DNA of 19,515 nt from CAZHAC01 sp964383855. Its GTDB lineage: Bacteria > Chloroflexota > Dormibacteria > Dormibacterales > Dormibacteraceae. The notes below the pieces were generated by a model. That model was not told where the DNA came from. It did not search any database and saw only the letters and a program-made list of their open reading frames with translations. The stretch spans positions 1 to 19,515 of the forward strand of contig CAYLIP010000047.1 in assembly GCA_964383855.1 (NCBI GenBank), written 5' to 3'. Positions 14,364 through 19,515 of the stretch are shown here, in pieces (the first letter of the stretch is position 1; each line of letters opens with the position of its first letter). The translations under genes and the position numbers were made by a program.

Positions 14364-14987
14364 CCTGCCACCCAGCTGGCGCAGGCGCGCCTCTACGCGA
14401 TCACCGCCGACGTCGAGCCCGAGCGGCTGGAGGCACTCTCCGCCGCCGTCCTGCGCGGCGGGGCTGACGTGCTGCAGCTCAGGCACAAGACCCTGGCACG
14501 AGGCGAGCTGCTGGAGCTGGCCCGCCGGCTCCGCGAGCTGACCGCGCGGGCCGGCGCTCTCCTGATCGTGAACGATCACCTGGACATCGCGCTGCTGGCC
14601 GCCGCCGACGGCGTTCACCTTGGCGCCGACGACCTCTCCCTGGCTGAGGCTCGCCGGCTGGCGCCGGCCGGCTTTCTGGTCGGCGCCTCGGCCGCCACGC
14701 CCGCCGAGGCCCGCGCGGCCGTCCTGGAGGGTGCCGATTACATCGGCTGCGGAGCCGCCTTCCCGACGCCGATCAAGTCGGAGCGGCGCGTGATCGGGCC
14801 GGCCGGGGTGGCCCGGGTGCAGGCCGCGGTCGAGGTCCCGGTGTTCGCGATCGGCGGCGTCGACCTCGGAAATGCGGCCGAGCTGGCGGCGGCGGGCGTG
14901 CACCGCGCCTGCGTCATCCGCGCGCTCTTCGAGGCGGACGACCCGGAGGCGGCCGCGCGCGCGGTCAGCCAGGCGCTGGCCGGTTGA
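14352..14987 (+). CDS. thiE: Thiamine-phosphate synthase
   Basis: ThiE joins the pyrimidine diphosphate and thiazole phosphate to give thiamine phosphate. The 211-residue TIM-barrel protein shows RLYAITADVEPERLEALSAAV, GGADVLQLRHK, LLIVNDHLDIALLAAADGVHLGADDL, ADYIGCGAAFPTPIKS and VPVFAIGGVDL. These supply the pyrimidine and pyrophosphate-binding residues of the family. The TTG at 14352 is preceded by a promoter-like TTGAAA/TATACG pair and no ribosome site. Its stop overlaps the thiL start (TTGA at 14984-14987). The open frame continues upstream to 14091, but that part is antisense to the CvpA gene and has no ThiE homology. The pathway's next enzyme, ThiL, follows directly. Confidence 0.95.
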   Translation: MSTQPATQLAQARLYAITADVEPERLEALSAAVLRGGADVLQLRHKTLARGELLELARRLRELTARAGALLIVNDHLDIALLAAADGVHLGADDLSLAEARRLAPAGFLVGASAATPAEARAAVLEGADYIGCGAAFPTPIKSERRVIGPAGVARVQAAVEVPVFAIGGVDLGNAAELAAAGVHRACVIRALFEADDPEAAARAVSQALAG

Positions 14988-15838
14988 CGACCCTTCGCGA
15001 GCTCGGCGAGCTGGGCCTGCTCGCCCGCCTGCTGCCGCACCTGAGCCGGGCCGGCGGCAGCGTGCTGATCGGCGCCGGCGAGGACGACGATGCCGCGTGG
15101 CGCGAGCCCGACGGCACCATCACCGTGGCCAAGGTCGACACCTTCGTGGAGGGCGTGCACTTCGATCTCTCATGGATGCCGGCGGAAGCTGCCGGCTGGC
15201 GCGCCTGTGCCCTCACTCTCAGTGACCTGGCCGCCAAGTCGGCGTCGCCAACCTACGGCCTGGTCTCGCTCTCCGCCCCTTCCGGCACCGACGTGGCTGC
15301 GGTGGAGGCGATGTACGAGGGGCTGGCCGCCTGTGCCGCCCGGTTCGGGCTGAGGCTGGTGGGCGGCGATACGACCTCGACACCCGGGCCGATCACGCTC
15401 AGCGTGGTCGCCCTCGGGCGGTGCTCGACCATGCCGCTGCCCCGGGCCGCCGCCCTTCCCGGGTGGGGGATAGCCGTCACCGGGCCCCTGGGCGGCGAAT
15501 CGGTGGCGCTGGCCGCCCGCCGGCCCACCCGTCCGCTTCCACGCTTCGGCGCCGCGCCCGAGGGCGCGGCCTGCGGCGACATCTCGGACGGTCTCGTCCG
15601 CGAGCTGGTGAAGTACCGCGCCGCCGCCGGCGTCGGGGCTCGGATCGACTCGGCGGCGGTGCCGGTGGCCGAGGGGGCGACCCTCGAGCAGGCGCTGACC
15701 GGCGGTGAGGAGACCGAGCTGGTGGTGGCCGCGCCGGTCATCGCCGGCGGGATCGTGATCGGTGCCTTCACCGGCGACGGGCGCATCCTGGTCGACGGCG
15801 TGGAGCGGGAGGCGGGCGGCTACGACCACTTCGCGTAG
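14984..15838 (+). CDS. thiL: Thiamine-monophosphate kinase
   Basis: ThiL phosphorylates thiamine monophosphate to the active diphosphate using ATP. The 284-residue product has the PurM-like fold signatures: IGAGEDDDAAW, VAKVDTFVEGVHFDLSWM, LSDLAAKSASPTYGLVSLSAP, GGDTTSTPGPITLSVVALG and, in the C-terminal half, CGDISDGLVRELV. It is shorter than many ThiL proteins (usually 300-330). The conserved GGEDYEL block appears as GGEETELV, a notable departure, while the terminal GGYDHF is kept. The TTG start overlaps thiE, so the two are coupled. tsaE begins 4 bases after the stop. Confidence 0.93.
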   Translation: MTTLRELGELGLLARLLPHLSRAGGSVLIGAGEDDDAAWREPDGTITVAKVDTFVEGVHFDLSWMPAEAAGWRACALTLSDLAAKSASPTYGLVSLSAPSGTDVAAVEAMYEGLAACAARFGLRLVGGDTTSTPGPITLSVVALGRCSTMPLPRAAALPGWGIAVTGPLGGESVALAARRPTRPLPRFGAAPEGAACGDISDGLVRELVKYRAAAGVGARIDSAAVPVAEGATLEQALTGGEETELVVAAPVIAGGIVIGAFTGDGRILVDGVEREAGGYDHFA

Positions 15839-15842
15839 GGAG

Positions 15843-16256
15843 GTGATCACGCGCTCGGAGGCGGAGACCGAGGCCTCCGGAGAGCGCCTGGCGGCCGGCC
15901 TCGAGCGAGGAGACCTGCTTCTCCTGTCGGGGCCGCTGGGCGCCGGCAAGACCGCCTTCGTTCGCGGCCTGGCCCGCGGCCTGGGCTGCCGTGCGGACGT
16001 CATGAGCCCGACCTTTCAGCTGGTCAGGATCTACCCCGGCCCCCTTCAGCTCGCGCACGCCGATCTCTACCGGCTCGAGTCTTCGCCCGACCTGGCCCAG
16101 CTCGGCTTCGATGATCTGCTCGACGAGGGCGTGCTCGCCGTCGAGTGGGGGGAGCGGCTCCGAGGGGCCGAGGGCGCCAGGGTGAGTTTCGAGGTTCTGG
16201 GCGCCGGCGAGCGCCGGCTGGGCCTGGCTGGAGGAGGGCCGGATTGGTCCTTGTGA
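15843..16256 (+). CDS. tsaE: tRNA threonylcarbamoyladenosine biosynthesis ATPase TsaE
   Basis: TsaE is the ATPase that supports the TsaB-TsaD complex making t6A37 in tRNAs. The 137-residue product contains the Walker A loop LLSGPLGAGKTAFVRGLARG, then SPTFQLVRIY, HADLYRLESS and LAVEWGERL, all in the family order. GTG 15843 begins VITRSEAETEA, the standard TsaE N-terminus. The perfect-looking AGGGAGGTGATC at 15837-15848 contains the start codon itself, so it cannot act as a normal ribosome site for it; coupling to thiL is more likely. The 3' end overlaps tsaB by 13 bases. Confidence 0.94.
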   Translation: MITRSEAETEASGERLAAGLERGDLLLLSGPLGAGKTAFVRGLARGLGCRADVMSPTFQLVRIYPGPLQLAHADLYRLESSPDLAQLGFDDLLDEGVLAVEWGERLRGAEGARVSFEVLGAGERRLGLAGGGPDWSL

Positions 16257-16816
16257 TCGACACCTCGTCCGTCCTCACCGGCGTCGCCGTGGTGCGGCCG
16301 GGCGGCGACGTGGCGGCAGAGACCGTGCAGCCCTCCGGGCGGGACCGCGACCTGAGCGCGCTGGTCAGGAGCCTTGTCGATCCCCGCGCGCTGGAGCGGG
16401 TGGCGGTGGCGACCGGCCCGGGCTCCTTCACCGGGCTGCGCGTGGGCGCGTCCTACGCTGTGGGGCTGGCGCTGGGCCGCCGCCTGCCGCTGCTCGAGCT
16501 CGACAGCCTCGCCGTCCAGCAGGCGCGGGCCCGGGTGCCGGCGACGGCGGTGGTGGAGGCAGGGAGGGGGCGGGTCTTCTACCGGGAGCCGGGCGGGCAG
16601 GAGGGCTGCGTGGACGCCCCCGACCTGCCCTCGCTGCACCCCCTGGTCGGCTGGCTGCGGCCGGCCACCGAGGGGGCGCTGCGCGCTCGCCTGCTCGAAC
16701 CGCCGGAGCTCAGGACCTTCGGGGAGGCGGTGGCGCGGCGCCTCGACGCGGCCGCCGAACTTGACCATCGTGCGGTTAGGCTTCACTACATGCAGTCGTT
16801 CGAGCTGCGCCGCTGA
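16244..16816 (+). CDS. tsaB: tRNA threonylcarbamoyladenosine biosynthesis protein TsaB
   Basis: TsaB is the ASKHA-fold partner that forms the heterodimer with TsaD. The 190-residue product starts MVLVIDTSSVLTGVAV and has the diagnostic VAVATGPGSFTGLRVGASYAVGLALG block followed by LLELDSLAVQQA. The TTG at 16244 has a good GAGGAGGG sequence about 5 bases upstream, so I prefer it to the GTG at 16253. It overlaps the end of tsaE, and its stop overlaps the rimI start by one base (TGATG). The C-terminal third is shorter and less conserved, as is usual for TsaB. Confidence 0.93.
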   Translation: MVLVIDTSSVLTGVAVVRPGGDVAAETVQPSGRDRDLSALVRSLVDPRALERVAVATGPGSFTGLRVGASYAVGLALGRRLPLLELDSLAVQQARARVPATAVVEAGRGRVFYREPGGQEGCVDAPDLPSLHPLVGWLRPATEGALRARLLEPPELRTFGEAVARRLDAAAELDHRAVRLHYMQSFELRR

Positions 16817-17406
16817 TGGTCCAGCTGCGGGAGCGCCTTGCGATCGAGCCCATGCGGGAGCAGGACGTCCCGACCGTCCAGGTGATCGAACGGGACATCT
16901 TCTCGACACCCTGGCCCCGCAACGCCTACTACCGTGAGCTGGCGTCGCGGAACAGCGCCCACTACATCGTCCTCAGGCGGTACACGGAGGGCGGCCGGGA
17001 GCCGGACATCGTCGGCTACGCCGGGATGTGGCGGATGTACGACGAGGCACACGTGACCACGATCGGCGTCCGCCGGGACCTCCAGCACAGCGGCTATGGC
17101 CGGGTGCTCTTTGCCGCCCTGGTCCAGACCGCCTACGACATGGGCGCCAAGTGGGTGACCCTGGAGGTGCGCACGTCCAACGACAACGCGATGCGGATGT
17201 ACGAGGACTTCGGATTCAAGGTGATCGGGCGGCGGCGGGGTTACTACACCGACAACGGCGAGGACGCCATCGTGATGTGGTCGGATTCCATCTACTCCCC
17301 CCGCTTTCGCGCGGCCTTCGAGGCCAACCTGCAGCGCGTCGAGGGCGAGATCGAGGGGCTGCGGCGCGAGTTTCTGCCGCCCGCGGAGAACCGCCCGTCG
17401 CGCTGA
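16816..17406 (+). CDS. rimI: GNAT N-acetyltransferase, RimI family
   Basis: RimI acetylates the N-terminus of ribosomal protein bS18 in E. coli and other proteins elsewhere. The 196-residue product shows IEPMREQDVPTVQVIERDIFSTPWP, IVGYAGMWRMYDEAHVTTIGV, the acetyl-CoA loop RDLQHSGYGRVLFAALV (Q-x-x-G-x-G), and LEVRTSNDNAMRMYEDFGFKVIGRRRGYY. After the GNAT fold there is an extra tail of about 40 residues, charged and probably helical (about 156-196), which typical RimI of about 150 residues lacks. The location between tsaB and tsaD is the common actinobacterial order. The stop overlaps the tsaD start. Confidence 0.92.
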   Translation: MVQLRERLAIEPMREQDVPTVQVIERDIFSTPWPRNAYYRELASRNSAHYIVLRRYTEGGREPDIVGYAGMWRMYDEAHVTTIGVRRDLQHSGYGRVLFAALVQTAYDMGAKWVTLEVRTSNDNAMRMYEDFGFKVIGRRRGYYTDNGEDAIVMWSDSIYSPRFRAAFEANLQRVEGEIEGLRREFLPPAENRPSR

Positions 17407-18377
17407 CTCTCGGCATCGAGACGTCCTGCGACGAGACGTCGGTCGCCCTTGTCGAGGCTGGGCGCCGTCTGGTGGATGGGCTCATCCACTCGCAGGTTGA
17501 GATCCATCAGCCTTTCGGCGGCGTGATGCCGGAAATGGCCGCCCGCGACCACCTCGAGCGCCTGCCCGGGCTGGTCGAGACGCTGCTCGCCCGCACCGGC
17601 GTGCCCCCTGAGGATGTGAGCCAGGTCGCCGTGACCCGGGGTCCCGGGCTGGTCGGGTGCCTGCTGGTGGGCACCGGCGTGGCCGCCGGTCTGGCCGACG
17701 CCTGGGGAGCGCCGCTGGTCGGGGTCAATCATCTCTGGGGCCATGTCTACGCAGCACTGCTCTCGGAGCCGGATCTGGAGCCTCCGCTGCTGGCGCTCGT
17801 CGTCAGCGGCGCCCATTCCGACCTGGTCTGGATGCCGCGCCACGCCGAGTTCCAGGTGCTGGGGCGGACCCGGGACGACGCCGCCGGCGAGGCCTTCGAC
17901 AAGGCGGCCAGGATGCTCGGCCTCGGCTATCCAGGCGGACCCGCGCTCGACCGGCTCGCTCGCCGCGGCGAAGCCTCCCGGCAGCGGCTCCCGGTGCCCT
18001 CGCTGCCCGGGCTGGAGTATTCGTTCAGCGGGCTCAAGACGGCTCTCCTGTACCGCCTGCGCGACCTCGGCGGAGATCCCGACGAGCAGACCCGTGCCGA
18101 CCTTGCGTCAGCCTTCGAGCACTCGGTGGTGGAGTCGCTGCTGGAGAAGCTGGACGCCGCGCTGGCTGCCCGTCCGGTCCAGGAGGTGGTCGTCTGCGGC
18201 GGCGTGGCGGCCAACACGCTGATCCGGCGCCGCGCCGCCGAGGTGGTGAGCGGGCGCGCCCGGCTGACCATCCCGCCGCTTTCCCTCTGCACCGACAACG
18301 CGGCCATGATCGCCGCCGCCGGCTATTTCACGCCCGCCGGCGGCGAGGCGGCGGCCGACCCGGGGCTGAGCTGGTGA
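17403..18377 (+). CDS. tsaD: tRNA N6-adenosine threonylcarbamoyltransferase TsaD (probable CTG start)
   Basis: TsaD transfers the threonylcarbamoyl group to A37 of tRNAs decoding ANN codons. Signatures: LGIETSCDETSVALV, GGVMPEMAARDHLERL, VTRGPGLVGCLLVG, the metal site NHLWGH, TRDDAAGEAFDKAARMLGLGYPGGPALD, FSGLKTAL and GGVAANTLIRRR. The phosphate loop usually written SGGHT reads SGAHS here. The expected N-terminus falls on a CTG at 17403 (LTLGIETS), overlapping the rimI stop as CTGA. No ATG, GTG or TTG occurs in frame for over 100 bases upstream. A GGAGAA at 17385-17390 is 12 bases before it. The product would be 324 residues, a normal length. Confidence 0.92.
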   Translation: MTLGIETSCDETSVALVEAGRRLVDGLIHSQVEIHQPFGGVMPEMAARDHLERLPGLVETLLARTGVPPEDVSQVAVTRGPGLVGCLLVGTGVAAGLADAWGAPLVGVNHLWGHVYAALLSEPDLEPPLLALVVSGAHSDLVWMPRHAEFQVLGRTRDDAAGEAFDKAARMLGLGYPGGPALDRLARRGEASRQRLPVPSLPGLEYSFSGLKTALLYRLRDLGGDPDEQTRADLASAFEHSVVESLLEKLDAALAARPVQEVVVCGGVAANTLIRRRAAEVVSGRARLTIPPLSLCTDNAAMIAAAGYFTPAGGEAAADPGLSW

Positions 18378-18595
18378 GACGGGAGGGGGACTGGGTCCGG
18401 ATCCTGGCGTCCTCCCGCCTCGAGTGCGACCTGGCCGCCGCCGTCCTCGAGGCCAACGGAATCGAGACGGTGAGTCCGGGCGGCAGCGCCGAGCTCACAG
18501 GCGCCGTGTTCGAGCCCAGCGAACTCTGGGTAAGAAACGAGATGGCGGACCGCGCCCGGGAGGTATTGAAATCCTCCGGGCCGGATGAGCCATAA
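18374..18595 (+). CDS. DUF2007-like small protein
   Basis: The 73-residue product has the pattern of DUF2007 (putative prokaryotic signal-transducing) proteins: WVRILASSRLECDLAAAVLEANGIETV, a short variable middle, then ELWVRNEMADRAREVLKSS. The family forms a small beta-alpha-beta fold of unknown function related to ACT/PII-like folds. The assignment rests on pattern only. The GTG overlaps the tsaD stop (GTGA at 18374-18377). The CIRCE-controlled promoter of groES begins inside its 3' end, so its last codons double as regulatory DNA. Confidence 0.75.
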   Translation: MRREGDWVRILASSRLECDLAAAVLEANGIETVSPGGSAELTGAVFEPSELWVRNEMADRAREVLKSSGPDEP

Positions 18596-18596
18596 T
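18566..18596 (+). promoter_or_regulatory. Candidate groES-groEL promoter
   Basis: TTGAAA (18566-18571) and CATAAT (18591-18596) each match the vegetative hexamers in five of six positions, with a slightly long 19-base spacer. Transcription would start near 18603, inside the first CIRCE operator, the arrangement needed for HrcA repression. The -35 lies in the 3' end of the upstream gene. Confidence 0.6.
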
Positions 18597-18622
18597 TAGC
18601 ACTCGGTAGTCCCGAGTGCTAA
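18596..18622 (+). promoter_or_regulatory. CIRCE operator (perfect), HrcA binding site
   Basis: TTAGCACTC (18596-18604), nine bases, then GAGTGCTAA (18614-18622): both half-sites match the CIRCE consensus exactly. HrcA represses chaperonin genes through this element, releasing it on heat shock when GroEL is titrated. It lies 45 bases before the groES start. Confidence 0.96.
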
Positions 18623-18646
18623 GCACTCGCCGCCGGCGAGTGCAAA
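18620..18646 (+). promoter_or_regulatory. Second, near-perfect CIRCE operator overlapping the first
   Basis: TAAGCACTC (18620-18628), nine bases (18629-18637), then GAGTGCAAA (18638-18646). Each half differs from the consensus at one position, symmetrically, and the spacer is the canonical nine bases. It shares TAA (18620-18622) with the first operator, so the two centres are 24 bases apart. That is somewhat over two helical turns and could allow cooperative HrcA binding. Confidence 0.85.
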
Positions 18647-18667
18647 TTCCAGTCGAGGAGGAGACGT

Positions 18668-18973
18668 ATGAACCTGAAGCCGCTTGGCGACCGGGTGGTC
18701 GTGAAGCCGGTCGAGAGGGAGGAGCGGACCAAGAGCGGCATCGTGCTGCCGGACACCGCCAAGGAGAAGCCGCAGGAGGGCATCGTGGAGGCCGTCGGTG
18801 GCGGTCGCGTGCTCGACAACGGCACCAAGCTGCCCATGGAGCTGAAGGTCGGCGACCGCGTGCTCTACGCGAAGTACGCGGGCAACGAGTTCAAGCAGGA
18901 CGACGTCGAGTACCTGATCGTGAGCGAGAAGGACGTCCTGGCCGTGGTCAGCAGCAACGGCAAGTCCAAGTAA
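18668..18973 (+). CDS. groES: Co-chaperonin GroES
   Basis: GroES forms the heptameric lid of the GroEL folding chamber. The 101-residue product begins MNLKPLGDRVVVKPVEREERTKSGIVLPDTAKEKPQEGIV, including the mobile loop that docks on GroEL, then GDRVLYAKYAGNEFKQDDVEYLIVSEKDVLAVV. Length and motifs are standard. A strong AGGAGGAGA ribosome site lies just before the ATG. Two CIRCE operators and a promoter precede it, so HrcA control is likely. groEL starts 26 bases after the stop. Confidence 0.98.
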   Translation: MNLKPLGDRVVVKPVEREERTKSGIVLPDTAKEKPQEGIVEAVGGGRVLDNGTKLPMELKVGDRVLYAKYAGNEFKQDDVEYLIVSEKDVLAVVSSNGKSK

Positions 18974-18999
18974 CGAGAACGCTAGGAGGTATCTGAGAT

Positions 19000-19515
19000 A
19001 TGGCAAAGGCTGTTGCCTTTGACGTGGAGGCCCGCCAGGGCCTCAAGCGCGGCATCGACGTGGTCGCGCAGTCCGTACGCATCACGCTCGGACCCAAGGG
19101 TCGCAACGTGGTGCTCGAGAAGAAGTTCGGCGCCCCCACCGTCACCAACGACGGCGTCACCATCGTCCGCGAGATCGAGCTCAAGGACCCCTGGGAGAAC
19201 ACGGGCGCGCAGCTGCTCCGCGAGGTCGCGACCAAGACCAACGACGTGGCCGGCGACGGCACCACGACCGCGACCATCCTGGCCCAGAGCATGATCACCG
19301 AGGGCTTCAAGAACGTCGCCGCGGGCGCCAACCCGATGCAGCTCAAGATCGGCATCGAGAAGGCCGTCGCCGCGGTCGTCGACGAGATCAAGAAGGTCGC
19401 GATCCCGGTCAAGGGGCACGAGGACGTCGCGCACATCGGCGCCATCTCCTCCCAGGACCCGCAGATCGGCGAGCTGATCGCCGAGGCCATGGACAAGGTC
19501 GGCAAGGACGGCGTG
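19000..19515 (+). CDS. groEL: Chaperonin GroEL (3' truncated by window end)
   Basis: The first 172 residues are visible: MAKAVAFDVEARQGLKRGID, LGPKGRNVVLEKKFGAPTVTNDGVTIV, ENTGAQLLREVATKTND, VAGDGTTTATILAQ and GANPMQLKIGIEKA. These include the ATP-binding blocks of the equatorial domain (GPKGRNV and GDGTTT). The ATG at 19000 follows AGGAGG (18984-18989) by 10 bases. It is cotranscribed with groES. The window ends in the intermediate domain, so the apical domain and C-terminal tail cannot be judged. Whether the genome has a second groEL cannot be seen here. Confidence 0.98.
   Translation, partial: MAKAVAFDVEARQGLKRGIDVVAQSVRITLGPKGRNVVLEKKFGAPTVTNDGVTIVREIELKDPWENTGAQLLREVATKTNDVAGDGTTTATILAQSMITEGFKNVAAGANPMQLKIGIEKAVAAVVDEIKKVAIPVKGHEDVAHIGAISSQDPQIGELIAEAMDKVGKDGV

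Noticed and set aside
14352..14903. Extension of the CvpA-CAP frame upstream to 14903
   Set aside because: It runs antisense through thiE and past the promoter; CvpA homology begins at TTG 14324.
15837..15848. AGGGAGGTGATC as a perfect ribosome binding site for a gene starting further downstream
   Set aside because: No ATG, GTG or TTG follows at usable distance in the TsaE frame, and TsaE homology begins at the GTG inside this sequence.
1..19515. Search for tRNA, rRNA, CRISPR repeats, insertion sequences, phage or integrase genes
   Set aside because: None seen by eye; coding density is near complete and the few intergenic spaces are 100 bases or less.

Overview
The window is high-GC chromosomal DNA from an uncultured-looking bacterium. 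A run of exactly 100 N at 7792-7891 marks a scaffold join. It is almost entirely housekeeping genes. Their order (rpoA, rplQ, truA, rplM, rpsI, then glmS, acpS/nnrD, alr, then tsaE, tsaB, rimI, tsaD, groES, groEL) follows the backbone I know from Actinomycetota such as Mycobacterium tuberculosis. A SigR/RsrA-type sigma/anti-sigma pair also points that way. Other traits fit deep relatives of that group, such as Dormibacterota or Chloroflexota: c-di-AMP genes beside glmS, a CvpA-CAP fusion, a V4R-like kinase domain and HrcA/CIRCE control. I would place it in Actinomycetota or a deep neighbouring lineage, without a firm phylum call. By my start choices, about 18 of 25 genes begin with GTG, TTG or CTG.

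Layout. 1-2188: the end of the ribosomal/RNA polymerase operon (rpoA 3' end, rplQ, truA, rplM, rpsI). 2241-3179: two divergent small membrane proteins of unknown role. 3208-7791: argF, then the diadenylate cyclase cdaA, its partner cdaR, and glmS, which is cut by the gap. 7892-10182: a fused holo-ACP synthase / NAD(P)HX dehydratase missing its N-terminus, and alanine racemase. 10236-14324: an accessory-looking block with a thiol-stress sigma factor and zinc anti-sigma factor, a soluble Ser/Thr kinase ending in a V4R-like domain, a small membrane protein, and a CvpA-CAP membrane protein. 14352-18595: a very tight seven-gene run (thiE, thiL, tsaE, tsaB, rimI, tsaD, DUF2007-like). 18596-19515: groES and the start of groEL behind two tandem CIRCE operators.

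How the genes work together. The first block makes and modifies the translation machinery. cdaA/cdaR/glmS and alr link c-di-AMP signalling with cell-wall precursor supply. sigR/rsrA, the kinase and the CIRCE-controlled chaperonin are stress-response elements. TsaB, TsaD and TsaE make the t6A modification of tRNAs that read ANN codons, and RimI is a protein N-acetyltransferase. ThiE and ThiL carry out the last two steps to thiamine diphosphate.

The items most worth a second look are the kinase-V4R fusion, the AcpS-NnrD fusion, the overlapping divergent thiE/CvpA-CAP promoters, a recurring -10-like hexamer 9-10 nt before first-gene starts (possible leaderless mRNAs), the tandem CIRCE, and the apparent CTG start of tsaD. 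I found no tRNA, rRNA, CRISPR array or insertion sequence.
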